Source: Sipunculus nudus (taxonomy: Eukaryota; Annelida; Sipuncula; Golfingiida; Sipunculidae). Taken from it: 64,000 nt of DNA. Below, piece by piece: positions 25,464 to 38,021 of this stretch. The number at the start of each line of letters is the position of its first letter. The first letter of the stretch is position 1. The notes beneath the pieces are model-generated. The model made no database searches. It was not told where the DNA came from and saw only the letters and a list, made by a program, of their open reading frames with translations. Location of the stretch: contig CM049306.1 in the NCBI GenBank assembly GCA_026874595.1, forward strand, positions 9,817,019 through 9,881,018, read 5' to 3'. A program made the translations under genes and the position numbers.

Positions 25464-28400
25464 GTCATCTGTAAAGTGATTAAACAGCTCATTGGAAGGA
25501 TGGTAGGTACCAAACTATTTTGGGTTGTAAATAATAAAACCAGCTTATATTGGTCGTATTAATTAAACTGCATTTCAGCAATTTTTCACAATTCTGTTGC
25601 TTTTCACTAATAAACCTGCCACAATGCATGTGATATCCTGGCTTCTGGATGGTAAGATTAATAAGCAAGGATTCTGTGGTGAATATTCAATTACAATCAC
25701 TCATGGCAGACATTTGCAATAATATCCTGGACTAAGCCGATGGGGAAGTGTTCACTGTCACTTAATCATTGTCCAATCACTGATTTAGGACATGTAATGC
25801 TAAAATAAAACATCCACCCATCAACTCCAGGCAGAAATCTTGTTTGATTTTTTTTTATAATCTGTTAATTTGACCTAAAGTTAAATAATTCCCCAGAACA
25901 GTAATCAGTTATCATTAACCAAGGCATCTGACCCTGTCTGTACCTAACCATCTCTGCTGAGATTTTGCCAATTAATTGTTGATGATAAGTTCTGATTTTT
26001 CATCCATTTTATATTCATGCATGGTATTTATTGTGTAGATTATTTTTACAGGTTTCTGTTTCTGACAGCCAGTGATATGATCTGTGTATTATGGATGTGT
26101 ATTGCTAATTGTACATTTTTGTTCAAACAGGATAATGAAGCTATTGTAATACAGTCTTGGTGACAAAATTTAACTAATATTAAAAATATTGAGAATTGTA
26201 ATATATATAATAAATTTAAGGAGTCTATAACACTCCCACTGCTGATTTCATTTTCAGTTATGGTGTGACTGCATGAACTGGTTTATTGGAAGAGACATTA
26301 GTATAATCAAGAATTCATTTATGTCTATAAAGAGCAGTACCCTGATTTGAAGAAGACCATCAATCATATAAATTATTACTGTCACTTTCTGCTGCAAGTT
26401 AGACAGCTTGGTCAACTGCAATAGCCCTTACATGGCAACAGCTCAACTACAGTTAAACATGATTCTGAACAGTATGTAAACACAGGGACTCCAGCCACTG
26501 GCTACCAGAAGCCAGTCAATAAAGAAAGCAGAGTGGGGACATGTGACCTGTGAGTGGGATTGTAACCTAAATATTTGTCCACAAGCCCAGGTTTGCCTGA
26601 GGATTATTTGATTGATGGTGTCCTGTCATTTTGGTTGTTTCGATTGAATTCTGTATTAATAATGGTATCCAAATATAAAGCCCATGCTAGACTATTACAG
26701 AGACAATATTTGGAGTTGCAAATTATATTACAAGGATAGTAATGGATATGCAGGACAATGAATATTGCTCATGAATTATTAATTTCTGTGATTTAATATC
26801 AATGTTTCACCAATGTGACTGTTACAAGTTGGACAAAAGGATAAAGAACATTGTCATATATTTACGTTATGGTCCCTGAAGTGATAAAGCAAACTACAAA
26901 CAGTATGGTCCCTGTCTATCAGAAGAACATGATTCTCTGTGTGGAGAACCAGTCTTTTCATCACTACAGTTAATTTGTCACCAAAGGGAAATGGTGACAA
27001 AATGGCCATCAAGAAAAGTCAGGCGGGACTTCTTAAAATGGGCAATTAAAATGAGTCGGGAATGACAGAAGAACAGAATATTGAATGACAGAAGAGTCAA
27101 AATGTGGCGGGAAAGTTAGTTACTGCAAAAAAAGTGTTTTCACAGTGTGTCTACAAAGGATAAGATTTTAAAAAATATAATTTAGTGACTTGTTTCTATG
27201 TATGACAACTGTGGACTTAGATTTTAATTAACTTAAACTTGAATAATACCCAGATATGTGAAATATAAGGACATATTCAAATGGGCTGCCGTGAGGGAAT
27301 CGTTTACGGTGAGCAGTGAAGTAAATAGCCCTGAATACCATGGTTGGCAGTTGCCCATGCTATGCAATGTTTGTACATATATAACATGGGCCAGTTAAAC
27401 AAGCTTTTCAGTATTGGTATAGTGGTTATTTAAATTTTAATCATAATAGCTTGACCTTTTATCATACAAAACATTGGTGACGAATTAACCCTGTGGTACA
27501 GCATGTAAACTGGTGACAAAACAACCTTGGTGAAGAATCAACCGGTACTCCGTGTGTGATGCTATAAGAAAACATATGAATACAAGTTCTGAGTTGTTGT
27601 TTAATCAGTTTGGGTCAGTCCAAGAGTGACAGGACACAATAAACATTTCCTGACTTCAGCTGAATAAACAGCTGACTTAATTATGAAACTAAAGGGATGG
27701 GTCAGATATTTTATTTTCAACCATAAAATATACTTGTTTATTTTTTTCAGAGGTTTTAAAAATATCTGGTCAATTATCTCCTTGAAATGTTAAAATCATT
27801 TGTAAAATTGGTTCTTTCTGTGCTAGAACTCTTGCCGAATTTGCACTCTCTCAGTGATGCAAGGATTTCATTAAAGCTTTGATTCAGATGATGAAATAGT
27901 TTGTACACAGCTTTGAAGTTCTATGAGATCAGTTTGTGCTGCATATGTCATTAGCTCTTTTTGTTTCCTTTTCTCCAGTGCTATACTCTCTGTTTATATG
28001 TAGTCATGGTAGGTTATTTGGAACTTCGTGGCTGGAAAGTGCCTCTTGGATAATTCCAAAGGAGTGGCATCTACAAAATTAAAATAGTTATCTCATCCTT
28101 ATTTCTTCAACATTTCTCCTCAATTCATACCAAAATAGAAAAAAAACCATGCATGACTATCCACTCTACCATTGTTGAGGGAGCTAGCTCAGCCTGGTTT
28201 TGGCGGGGTTAACAGTTGAGCTTGGGCACAGCTTTCTTCCCCTTCTTTCGCTTTAAATGTAAGGTCATAATGTCACAGGTTTTACTCCTAAACTGAGCAC
28301 CATGACCCTGTGGTCACTCCATGGTTACCATTTGTCTTTCCTTTAAAGCCAGGGCACTTCAGTTGACGGCTAATTCAGCAAATATGTTTCTGTTGATGAA

Positions 28401-31400
28401 TCACTGTGACCAGTCACTGAAAACTATATTTCAGAACGTTTGTTTTCACTTTTAAAACTGTATGTTTTTACTCCAAGATATACATAATTTTCAGCTGTTC
28501 AGTAGCTGTGGGATGCTCCTGCAATCATGACTTGGTCCTTTTGATATTATTCCCTTTCCAAAAGAGCTTGTGCAATCTTAACTGAATGCCTGTTGTACAA
28601 AATCAGATGAAAATGTGTTCATGTCAGTCCTTCTTCCAAATGTTGATCCTTTTCCCAAAATATGTGACCTTATTTTGTGTCCTCTGTTCTGAATGAGCTT
28701 ACCATGCATTTAACTTTTGTCATCAGTGTCCTGGACGTGACAGTTTACTCATGCATGGGTCTCTTGGTAAATACAAGGAAAGCAATGATCTAGCCATGGA
28801 GTCATCATAGTAAATCACCAAGACATCCTTGACATTTTACCCTTCAGTTTTAACAGCTATACCTATAAGTCATTCTTAAACTTCTTGATATACAAGCAAC
28901 CAATTTTTTTTTATAAATTGTACTATATGTCATACAATACATACTATATCATATTACTAGTGGACAGTCACACTGTAACTGACACATATAACATGTTACA
29001 TATATTGAAAGCTCTGGCACAATCATATACTGAGCTGCTAAGCAGGAAGTGTTATAATCTGTAGTTGATTAGTTTCTTGAATGTTCTGAAATCCTTCCTC
29101 AGGCTAATCCTCATGCATATGGTGGCAATTAATTTACTAAAGTCTAACTGAGCCAGCTAGGGCTGAAGATTTCTTAGAAGAGGCTTTACTTTGTAATAAT
29201 AGAGTTAATTGCTTTTACAGAGAAGGTATCATTTTTGTATCTGATGATGCTAAATAAAGCAAGTGGTTAAATGCATCAGTGTTGTTTAGAATAGAGTGCA
29301 ACAATACATACAAAATAAACAACAGTAATTAGTCTGATTCTTGGCTCTGTGCCAGAACGGATGTAATCGGACCAACGAGAGCAAGTGTCACATGTTTAAA
29401 ATTTGGAGCTTGATGCACAATTTGATATCACACTTTCATTGGTCTGATTACAAGCCTTTGCTCTGTGCTAGCCCTGGTGGTGAGACCCAGAGAATCTTGC
29501 TATACAAAGCCGCAGTTACCAAGAGATATCTGGGATGACTGCAGTGTATAACCTCTACATGAGGAGCGTAATGCTAATAGTGTAATAATGTTATTGTCTG
29601 CTGGATGCAAACATCACCCACAGCCAGGTCAGAAAGAAAGCGTGATCGTTGGATCTAAGAGAGACTAGCTTGTTTTAGAAACATGAGATATGGTGGGATT
29701 CACAAATGTGATAGTCATTTAACTCAGACTCCCTGTGTGACTTGTTCCCTGTGGAGTAGGTTTAGGATTGAAAAGAGAAAATGAAAATTAACGACCGTCT
29801 ACAGCGGGGATGCTGGTCGCTTCCCCAAACAATGCCAGATTCAATTATAAAACTCCATTACCAGCAAGCCATGGAACAGGGACAAAAGTGAAATTTTAAA
29901 TTTTCATATAGTTCAAAACTGAAGGTTACTTGATAGAGAGTCACTTCAAAATTGCCCATGTTTTGTCTTGTATGCTTTTAGGAAAGCACTTAGTGCACAT
30001 TTAGCATAGCTTTGGAAAAGAAACAAAAACTACATCTTTTAAGACTGCTTTTGCCACAACCACTCAAAGTTGCCATGTACCATGCATCTGAGCCGGTTTC
30101 TGAAATATTCACCACTTGGGGAAAAATCTAATACTTAAAAGTGAAAATTGCAAACAGCATCATTACTCAACCATATTATTCAGCAAGAAACTAAAATTAC
30201 CCAGCTTACCAGCAGCATTTGTAAAACTTTGATATGTGAGAATAATTAAAATATATTTAATTTTTATTATGCTGCTAATTGGCTGCAAGTTAATCACATA
30301 ATGGTGAAAGCAATAGTACGTGTCAGAATTAATGACATGTCTGGAACTTTAAACAGATAAATGTTTGAAAGCTGTCCATTGGAGGACGTAAGAAAGATTT
30401 AAGCTTCCTCTAGACATTCAGAATACTTCCTGCTCAGAGGGACAGCCTGCTTGTTATAGAACAGCATTCCTGAGCAGTCAGGTTTGGTGTTTGGATCATA
30501 TTAGTCATTTCACACTCTGATGTCACTGAGTGTGCACAGAATTACTTTCAGAATTCACTAACAACAGAAGTACAAACAATGACTTGTTCCTCACTCATAA
30601 TTATTTGTAAAATTGATACTGGAGATAAGTTTACTATAACCTTAGAAGAAATACCTTTAAAAGCAAAATGTCTCAAGAAAATGAGCCTCCTTCTCTTTGT
30701 CTTTTCTTTCCTTCTTTCTTTCTTTCTTTCTTTCTCTCTTTCTTTCTTTTCTTTTCCTTCACTTCTTTCTTCTTATTCCTTCTTTCTTTTTTCTCTTCGC
30801 TCTTTGTTTTTCTTTTCTTCTCTTGCTCTTTCTTTCTCTCACACTTCCAAAGGGTTATAAAAGGAGGAAAAAGAATATATAGTTACTCATTTTGATGCAT
30901 TAATGATTTAGACTCAAAAATGAAGATAAAACTCGAGTTACAACCACCTTAAGAATAAGAAAAGTGATTCTATAACCACCTTTGCTGAGGAATGCCTGAC
31001 GCAAGAAGAATAACTTAGTAGGGACCACAAACTTGTATTCATGTACTTGTATCATGACTGCAGTAGATATATGGAATATCCCAGTTAAAAAGTTATATAT
31101 TTGATTTTTCTCACTGTAATTGAGAACCTCACAGATATGAATGTACAGGTAAATATAGATTTCTTGGTTTGGTTACCTGTGCCTTTTACAGGGCATGCAT
31201 AGAAGAGAAGTCAAATGTAAAGTTAAATAGAAATCAAGACTATATTTCAGTTTTATAAGAGAATTCAAAATGAGCCTTGATGGTACACCTGACATAGAGG
31301 AGCTTCAGTCTTGTCACTGCTTTGTTCAGCTAAAGTTGCTCGGGATACTTCAAAACCAACTAATCCTGCCAGTTTATGAGCATTAAACATCAGTTATTTC

Positions 31401-32487
31401 TATATAATTGTCTTGTGCTCTTTGAGGTTACAAGTATAAATAGCAAGCTTTGAATTTCATGGGAGACCAGGAACCATCTCCTGGATATAGATATCAAATA
31501 AAGGTGCAGACTTCAAAAGTCACATGACAGAAGTACTTAACAAACCATAACCTCTAGCTCTGTCGGATGAAGATCTGGCTTCAAATGCTTTGACACCAGA
31601 TATCTCAATAATACAAGTTATTGTGATCAGATCACTGGTAGCAAAGCTCCAAGCAGTGAAGGTTATTGAATAGACACTGAAATTACAGACTGGAAGACCT
31701 GTGGTTGGACAGGTGGGTTGACCAACTAGAAAAAGTTGATAAACTCTGTAGTTCATCATTTCACAAAAGATCATAAAGATAATACATGTCGGTCTCCAGA
31801 GGACACCATCTACCAAGCTGAGATTGGAACTGACTTTTTTTCAGCAAAAGCCTTTATTATTTAATTCCTGTGTTCCCTTTGATAAATCTCTGACTCGAGG
31901 CAGCTCAGCTTAAAAACTGCTCACAAACCCTCCGGGTAGGTTCAGTGTGATATTTCTGGCTTAATCGAGAGATTGGGCTTGTGGTTACCATGGTAACTGA
32001 TCCCCTTAGGAGTCAGCCAAAATCCCTTGTATAAGCTCAAAAGCCTATGCAGTCACTTTAACAAACCTAGACTTCTCATACTGTTGCTTTCTTGTGGTCT
32101 ATTTATTCATCGCCTTGATTGTAATATGATATCACCAAATTTTCAGCAGTACATTACATGTTTCTTTTTTCCTATGAGTCTGATGCTCAGCTCATTTTCT
32201 GCATGTTAATTTTCTGTTCCACAGATCACAAAACAATTATCCCATATTACTGTTCATGTTGATGCACAAGGATATGTTTTATCAAGTACATAAGTGTCAT
32301 CTACTTTGATTCTTATTTCTCTAAAACTATTTCTCATCATGAAACCTGAATAAAAGTTATATTTTTCGAATATTTACTGTCATTGTCTCTTTGATATATC
32401 TCACAAAATTGATATATCTCACAAAAATTTGTATATAGTAGATCCAGAGAAATTTATATAAAAAGTTTTGTTTTGGTGTTTTTTCAG
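25464..32487. other. Seven kilobases of mainly unique sequence upstream of the NCKX exon
   Basis: I found no exon with convincing splice borders plus family similarity, and no RNA gene. The only ordered repeat is the TTTC tract at 30711-30850. The missing N-terminal NCKX exon(s) could hide here because the family's N terminus is poorly conserved. A - strand open frame of 98 codons (31520-31816) has no recognisable domain. Confidence 0.5.
30711..30850. repeat. (TTTC)n polypyrimidine tract
   Basis: About 140 bp of almost pure pyrimidine. It produces three overlapping Phe/Ser/Leu-rich open frames that are not genes. Confidence 0.95.
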
Positions 32488-32688
32488 ATTCCTCCAGACA
32501 TCTTCTTGCCACACTTCCAAACTGCACACCTCCAGCAATTCAGCATTTTCCAAAAGGCCTCTTTAACCAGGAATACCGATCTCATGGTGCTATTTTAGTT
32601 CACGTTGTGGTAGCGGTGTATATGTTCATTGCCCTCGCCCTGGCCTGTGATGATTACTTTGTCCCATCCCTGGATGGCATCTGTGAAG
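32488..32688 (+). CDS. SLC24A: NCKX (SLC24A) exon: N-terminal flank and first membrane helix of the exchanger core
   Basis: This exon belongs to a K+-dependent Na+/Ca2+ exchanger, a plasma-membrane antiporter that exports Ca2+ with K+ in exchange for Na+. It is preceded by a pyrimidine tract and AG at 32486-32487 and ends at a GTGAGT donor at 32689. The first two bases complete a codon begun in an unseen upstream exon. The frame then reads SSRHLLATLPNCTPPAI, FPKGLFNQEYRSHGAILVHV, VVAVYMFIALALACDDYFVP and SLDGICE. The phrases CTPPAI, FPxxLFxxExRxHGA and YMFxALAxxCDDxFVPSL are hallmark NCKX spacing. NCT is an N-glycosylation sequon in the expected extracellular segment. AILVHVVVAVYMFIALALA is the first core helix. 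The exon ends one base into a codon and joins in frame to 37921. Family assignment is firm, but orthology to a given vertebrate SLC24A member is not. No upstream coding exon was recognised in 1-32487. Confidence 0.95.
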
Positions 32689-33870
32689 GTGAGTTACTAG
32701 AGGTCAAAGTTGCTATTTTAGGGGTCATGGCTCTATTACCCATAAGGAACAAGGTCATGCTGCTATGTTACAAGAGAAAAAAATGTTGAACATTGTTAAA
32801 TCTGTTGTGTTGTTGTTCCCAAGTGCATATTAGGTTGTTTGACCCAGAAAATGCAGCTCAGAATGTACTGTGTTATATTGATTTGCTGCAGGCAGTATTA
32901 TTTTGTTATGGGAGGCTGTCATTAAATATTCATAAACATTTTAAGTGAATGAATGACCAGAGCAAATCGGATTAGTCACTTCACATGCAGAGAAGTAAAT
33001 TGATATTTATTTGTTTCAAATTGCTAACAAGATAGTTATGTCTGGTATTATTAGTGAACCCACATTCATGAGTGGTCTACCAGGGAATTGAAACAGTGGA
33101 AAAAGAGTCAATGACAGTCTGTCAGTGTCTGCTAGGACAGAATTCCTTGGAGGGTCCTGAAGCCAAGCAGCTATTTCAAGGAATCATTAGCAATATGTTG
33201 GTATATGGTTGATTAATTAAGCAGTGTGAATGCCTGTGATAGTGCTAAATTCACATTTGTTTCATCAGATTCATCTAATTTTAAGAGTTATTGGACAAAA
33301 AGAGAATGAGACAGATCAATCACACTTACTGCATGTGAAAGACAATTGAAAATGACCCGCTTGAGATTATGTAAGTTGGTTTGTCGGTGAAACATGATCA
33401 AGTGAATTTTTGAAAGGAAAATGATACAAAATTTGGCTCCTGAATTTGATTTGTGAGTAATTTATGATATAAATTACATTCTGCTTGTTCAGAAGAAATA
33501 TTGTGAATAGATTATGTTGTAAATCAATTTTACAAATTTGCATGATCAGTCATTTTATATATTTTTTTAAATTTATAGAATTTTTTTTGTAATTTTATAT
33601 AAATTTATTTAGTGTGAAAAATGTACTCAGAGCAAGTACAGTCAAGAGGAAGATACACCATAATTCCATCTTTTAATTTCCAGGGTTTTCTGGAAGGGGA
33701 TATATATGGGTTTCCCCTAGAGACCCAGGGTGTGGAAACTTTTTGAAAATCAGTTTATAAGATATCAGATTTGAGCATTACTTACATAAGCCAGACCTTT
33801 TTGTTTATCAATGTCAAAATATGGCATATGAGGTGACTACTCTCCAAGTATAGAGACTGATTGCATTTTT
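32689..33870. other. NCKX intron sequence, unique
   Basis: This follows the GTGAGT donor. No repeats or RNA genes recognised before the family A element at 33871. Confidence 0.6.
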
Positions 33871-35743
33871 AGCTCAGCTGACTATTAGTCATCTGAACTA
33901 TAGTCGTGGTCTATTGTCCGTCGTCCGTCCGTCTGTCCGTCCGTCCGTAGATGTGGCACGTTTTCAAACCGTAAGACCTAGGAATCCAAAATTCAGCATA
34001 ATGTTAAATGTCCCCAAGATCTCCTACCAAGCCGAAAACTGGGTCTTTGCGACTTCGTTCCTTTGAGAAATTAAGGAAAAACCTCAATTTTTTAATTAAA
34101 ATCCTATTTTCACACTTCAGGACTGCCTAATATCAAAACCACTCATCTGTTTTTCCTCATATTTACCATAAATATTCCTCTATATAGTTCCTATGTATTT
34201 GCCAGAAATTAAGTCTGTAAAGTATAAATTCTTTAAGTTATGGGCCCAAACATAATGGACTTTGTACAAAATCAGGAAAAATAATAACTCACTTAACATG
34301 AAAAATTTTGAAACTAGAGTCTATTTTCTCAAGTATATAACTATTTTTAATTAAGATTCAATTGTTTACCCAAAATTATATCAAAAAAATTTATTAAGTT
34401 ATTAGCATAAAAAAAAATCAGTACCTTAAATTTTCCCCAACTTTGACCATGGCACGTTTTTTTCCTGTAAGCACCATTGATTTAATTTTCACAGCATGTA
34501 AACATAAATATTGAGTTTGTCTAAATCTGAAATTTGAAAATAAAAGCTTGAAAATTAAGCTAGTTATTGATTTTTTTTTTGTAGTCACTTGCTTTGATTA
34601 CAGATGCAGGGTCCCACTCCAGGTCACTGGAAGTCAGCTATGCCAGGGTTTCTGATTTGTTACAGTCACTGGGGGAGATCCCCTGCTGTGACAGGTGTAC
34701 AGTTATTCTCATATCACCACCCCAATCACCCCCCCCCCCCCCTGTAAACTCAACCCACCAAGTGTTATGCAATAATTGTTATTGTTTTCACTGTATCTCC
34801 TTAATTGTAATGCTGTTTCCACTCCGATATGCAAAAATTTTCCTTGAAAAAATAATTCAAGGTGTAATCCAGAAGATGCAATGTTGTGTAATGTAGCATT
34901 TTTAAAGAAATCTATTTTCTTTTAAATGATTTTAACAAATATAATTGAACCCATCGGTATGCTTAAATTATTATAAAATATGAAGCACAATATGGATAAA
35001 TAAAGACACAATTAAAAATTGTGAAATCTAAATCAAGTATTATTTTTAGATATTTATTGTTTTGCAGATTTAAAAGATATATTTTTGTGGTAAAAATAAA
35101 TAAACATTTGTATGCATGATGTGGTGTTATCTGACAAGATTGAGATTTATGATGATGCAATTGAGAATTATGAATCAACTTTTATATTCAGATATATATG
35201 TTAAATTGGAAATGTATAGAGATATTAACTTAAATTAGAAAATAATTGATGTGATAAAAAAATGAGGATTTAATACAAACATTTGTTCATTATTTTCCTG
35301 CCTCAGCAGAATTTGAGATCAGGCTTTGTTTGCCCTGTTTTATGTTGTTAATTAGCTATATTTCAACTGTATATATTTCATAAAAAAATACATATATATT
35401 TAATAATATATATTATACAAAAAAATAGATTCAATTGAAAAAATGTGTAAACTACTTAAATGTCAACAGTTAATCGAAAAACCAACTAATGATCATTGTA
35501 ATAGAACAGATCATTTGTTCACAAACTGCTCACATGCTTTAGTTTCAACATTAGGAAACACATGGTCAGGTCACAAAATATTTTTGCAACAATTTCTTGC
35601 TCATCAATACAAACCAATCATATAAACCAACCATGGCCTTTATTACCTCTTCCTCTTACACTTTATCTCCATTTGATATTATTTTAGATTTTTACCTTCA
35701 AGGTTAATGTCAGCTGAGCACAGTGACCCATAGGTCCCTTGTT
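33871..35743 (+). mobile_element. Family A element within the NCKX intron
   Basis: The head hairpin 33871-33899 (AGCTCAGCTGACT, ATT, AGTCATCTGAACT) is followed by (TCCG)n and a unit closely matching 22940-23580. The tail is CAGCTGAGCACAGTGACCCA plus 'taggtcccttgtt' (35711-35743). It has one internal unit instead of two, then a different AT-rich segment shared with 20640-20860. It lies in the same orientation as the host gene. Confidence 0.8.
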
Positions 35744-35846
35744 TATCACTGAATAGATACTGGTATATTTTTTATCATTAGCTCATTTAACAGGTCTATA
35801 TTTCTTGTACTGGTTACTCCTGGGGTGTTTTCACTGGCCTGAAGTA

Positions 35847-35848
<2 letters not shown>

Positions 35849-35889
<41 letters not shown>
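35849..35889. repeat. (TA)n microsatellite at the 3' tail of the LINE fragment
   Basis: About 20 TA dinucleotides abut the 'taataataat' end of the - strand LINE tail. Confidence 0.95.
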
Positions 35890-35891
<2 letters not shown>

Positions 35892-36415
35892 ATAATAATA
35901 TATAGTATTTATATAGCACCAGTTCTCCGATGGTGGGACTCACAGCGCAATTCACCCACACACACACACCCACATACAATTTCATGGAAATCTACTCCCT
36001 GTGCCTCACCCAGAAAAAAAAATGATGCATATTAATTACCAAAAGCTTGCCAAAAGAGATAAGTTTTTAAATTAGTTTTAAATGATACAAGAGTTGGAGA
36101 TTTCCTAAGTGTAAAGGGAAATGAATTCCAAACTTTTGGGGCTATAAAACAGAAGGAACCTTCACCGATTTTCATATTACACTTTGGTACTTTAAGAAGA
36201 TTTCTGCCAGCGGAGCGCAGCATACGCAAAGGCCAATAGGTCAAATATGATGGAAGTGAGTCATCAAAACAGCGGTAAACAAAAACATCATTTGTATAAT
36301 ATGCAGTACTTGATGGGAAGCCAATGGAGCTGTTTGAGCAGCTGGGTGACATGGTCGGTCTTATGCTTCTTAAGAATGAGACACGCAGCATTTATTCTGG
36401 ACCATCTGTATATAT
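35885..36415 (-). mobile_element. 5'-truncated LINE 3' end, L2/CR1-like
   Basis: Read on the - strand, one frame gives [20 protein letters not shown] then [14 protein letters not shown] and a stop. Another frame continues [20 protein letters not shown], then [28 protein letters not shown] and FKTNLKTYLFWQAFGN with a stop near 36032. The patterns LHWLP, SYL, FxxxxPKxWNSxP and FKxxLKTxLF are typical of the C-terminal end of L2/CR1-clade reverse transcriptases. At least one frameshift separates the two parts. After the stop, a 3' tail with 'gcgctgtgagtc', 'ggtgctatataaata' and TTATTATTA resembles L2/CR1 tails. It is a dead 5'-truncated insertion, cut off at a (TA)n tract. Confidence 0.85.
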
Positions 36416-36420
36416 ACATA

Positions 36421-36511
<91 letters not shown>
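36410..36511. repeat. (TA)n microsatellite
   Basis: About 100 bp of TA with two interruptions, upstream of the LINE fragment. It yields several long Tyr/Ile open frames that are not genes. Confidence 0.95.
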
Positions 36512-36513
<2 letters not shown>

Positions 36514-36514
36514 T

Positions 36515-36715
36515 TTTATTGTCTGTGTGACACATTTCAAATATATTACAATAAGTATAAAGTTTTAAATGTTTTATGTTTCCAGCACATGTTAATTCTA
36601 AACCAGGTTTAGATGTATAATATTTCCTAGTAAACTCAGAAATGGTTCCAAAGTCAATAATTATAATTAATAATATATTTCTTTTGCAGTATATAAATAT
36701 TATCCTATGAGCCAT
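36515..36715 (+). repeat. Dispersed repeat of about 200 bp, copy 1 (other copy 48365-48575)
   Basis: Both copies start just after a (TA)n tract with 'ccttttattgt-ctgtg-gac'. They share 'acatttca-atatattacaa', 'gtttccag-a', 'taaactcagaaatgg' (tt in place of ta in the other copy) and 'ataaatattat'. The order and strand are the same. Confidence 0.85.
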
Positions 36716-37770
36716 GATTCTTTATTCTTTACATTCACCTAATGCCAGTGAAAGACATTGCCCTCTCTCACATCAATAAAGAAATATATAAAACCCTTAA
36801 AATTTATTATAGGGGTTTTTAAAAACCTGAAGAGATTGTACCTTGGTTGTAACCCCCTAAAAAATGTCATCAAAACATATCTAAAGTCACTAACAGACAA
36901 ACCAACCAAGTCACCACCAACCAAGGAAAAGACATAATACCTTGCCACTTTGCAGAGGTACAGTTATCAGTATTTTAAGCTTCACTGTTTATTTTTTTCC
37001 CTAATTTTATTTTCCTTGAAGTATTGTTTTATTTTCCTTGAACTAGATAATAATTATTTTTTGCATGTGTGATAAGTATTCTTAAATCAAGAAATGTAGA
37101 GGCTATCCCGAAAACACAATATTTATTTATATCCATTTATATATATCTTATTGTAACAGTCCCATATGATGAATAGCAAAATTTAGTACAGAGTGCCAGC
37201 CATTCTGCAGACAAAAATATCATAGATAAAGTAACTTCTTTATGTTTCTTTTATAATTAATATGCATAAGGATTAAGATCTCATTAAGATAAGGATTAAG
37301 ATCTTCCTTCTTCTGCTGGTATATGTCAACATATAGTAAATATAAGCCTGACATGGGTAAGGAGAAAATGTCAGAGATGATTGGATGTTAATAAAATCAT
37401 GTTCCTTATTTTTAATTGCAGAAGGTACCTTGAGAAAAGTATGGTTTATATTTTTACAAACAGATCTTTTTATAGTCTTTAGAAATATAATAAATATGCA
37501 AAGTTATGCAACATTCAAAGAAAGAGAGATGAAGATTGTTTTTGTTTAAAAAAATCAACACCAAGTCATGTTTAATTAATTTGTAGATCTCATGGTAGAA
37601 GGTAAAGTTTTTGTGATAAGTCAGTCCCACTGCTGTTGAAAGCTGTTTTTATGGATACTTTTATCTTATTCAGCAGTAGTAGTATAATGGTAGTTATTCG
37701 AATCTATATTTTGCATTTTGACAAATTGTTGAAACACCAGCATCATTACTGCATCAGTAGTGTACTTATC
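36716..37770. other. NCKX intron sequence, unique
   Basis: AT-rich, with no supported feature except a short duplicated 'aaggattaagatc' near 37267. Confidence 0.55.
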
Positions 37771-37920
37771 CCCTGCATCTTTATTAGTACATAAATAGTA
37801 TTTACTTTTGGCCTTTTTCAGCCCTGCATCTTCATTAATATATGTTTATTATTATTGCTGGCTTTTTCAGCCCTGCATCTCTTGTAGTACATGTTTAGTT
37901 TTATGTTTTGCCTTTTTCAG
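37771..37920 (+). repeat. Tandem triplication of a 3' splice-site region, about 50-bp unit
   Basis: Units start with CCCTGCATCT at 37771, 37822 and 37871. The true exon (CCCTGAAGAT) starts at 37921, giving spacings of 51, 49 and 50 bp. Each of the last three junctions carries a pyrimidine tract and AG (CTTTTTCAG): AG at 37820-37821, at 37869-37870 and the real one at 37919-37920. The copied unit includes the first five bases of the exon. From either decoy acceptor the coding frame meets a stop within a few codons. Confidence 0.85.
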
Positions 37921-38021
37921 CCCTGAAGATCCAAACTGATGTTGCTGGTGCTACTTTCATGGCTGCTGGAAGCTCAGCTCCAGAGCTTGCTACTGCTGTC
38001 ATTGCTGTTTTTATCGCAAAG
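37921..38021 (+). CDS. SLC24A: NCKX (SLC24A) exon: alpha-1 repeat, ion-binding helix
   Basis: The acceptor is CCTTTTTCAG at 37911-37920 and the donor is GTACCA after 38021. Joined to the previous exon (g+cc = Ala) it reads [20 protein letters not shown] followed by [31 protein letters not shown] is the NCKX alpha-1 fingerprint. In the family, the acidic residue of APEL is a Ca2+/Na+/K+ ligand. After PEL this protein has [11 protein letters not shown], where vertebrate NCKX1-4 typically have FTS-IGVFI. From memory, an ELAT...AKDDIG arrangement occurs in some insect NCKX-like proteins, so an invertebrate clade is likely. The exon ends in phase 0. It is preceded by two tandem near-copies of its own acceptor (see the repeat at 37771-37920). 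Confidence 0.96.

Noticed and set aside
28140-28320. A coding exon or short gene near the 'gggagctagctcagcctgg' word
   Set aside because: Frames are short, there is no family similarity, and the resemblance to the family A head is only partial with no tail.
30579-30895. Three overlapping Phe/Ser/Leu-rich + strand open frames
   Set aside because: They are translations of a TTTC polypyrimidine tract. Openness in all three frames of one strand shows base composition, not coding.
35746-36715. Open frames of alternating Tyr-Ile on both strands
   Set aside because: They are products of (TA)n microsatellites. Only the LINE-like part of the - strand frame at 36032-36391 is meaningful.
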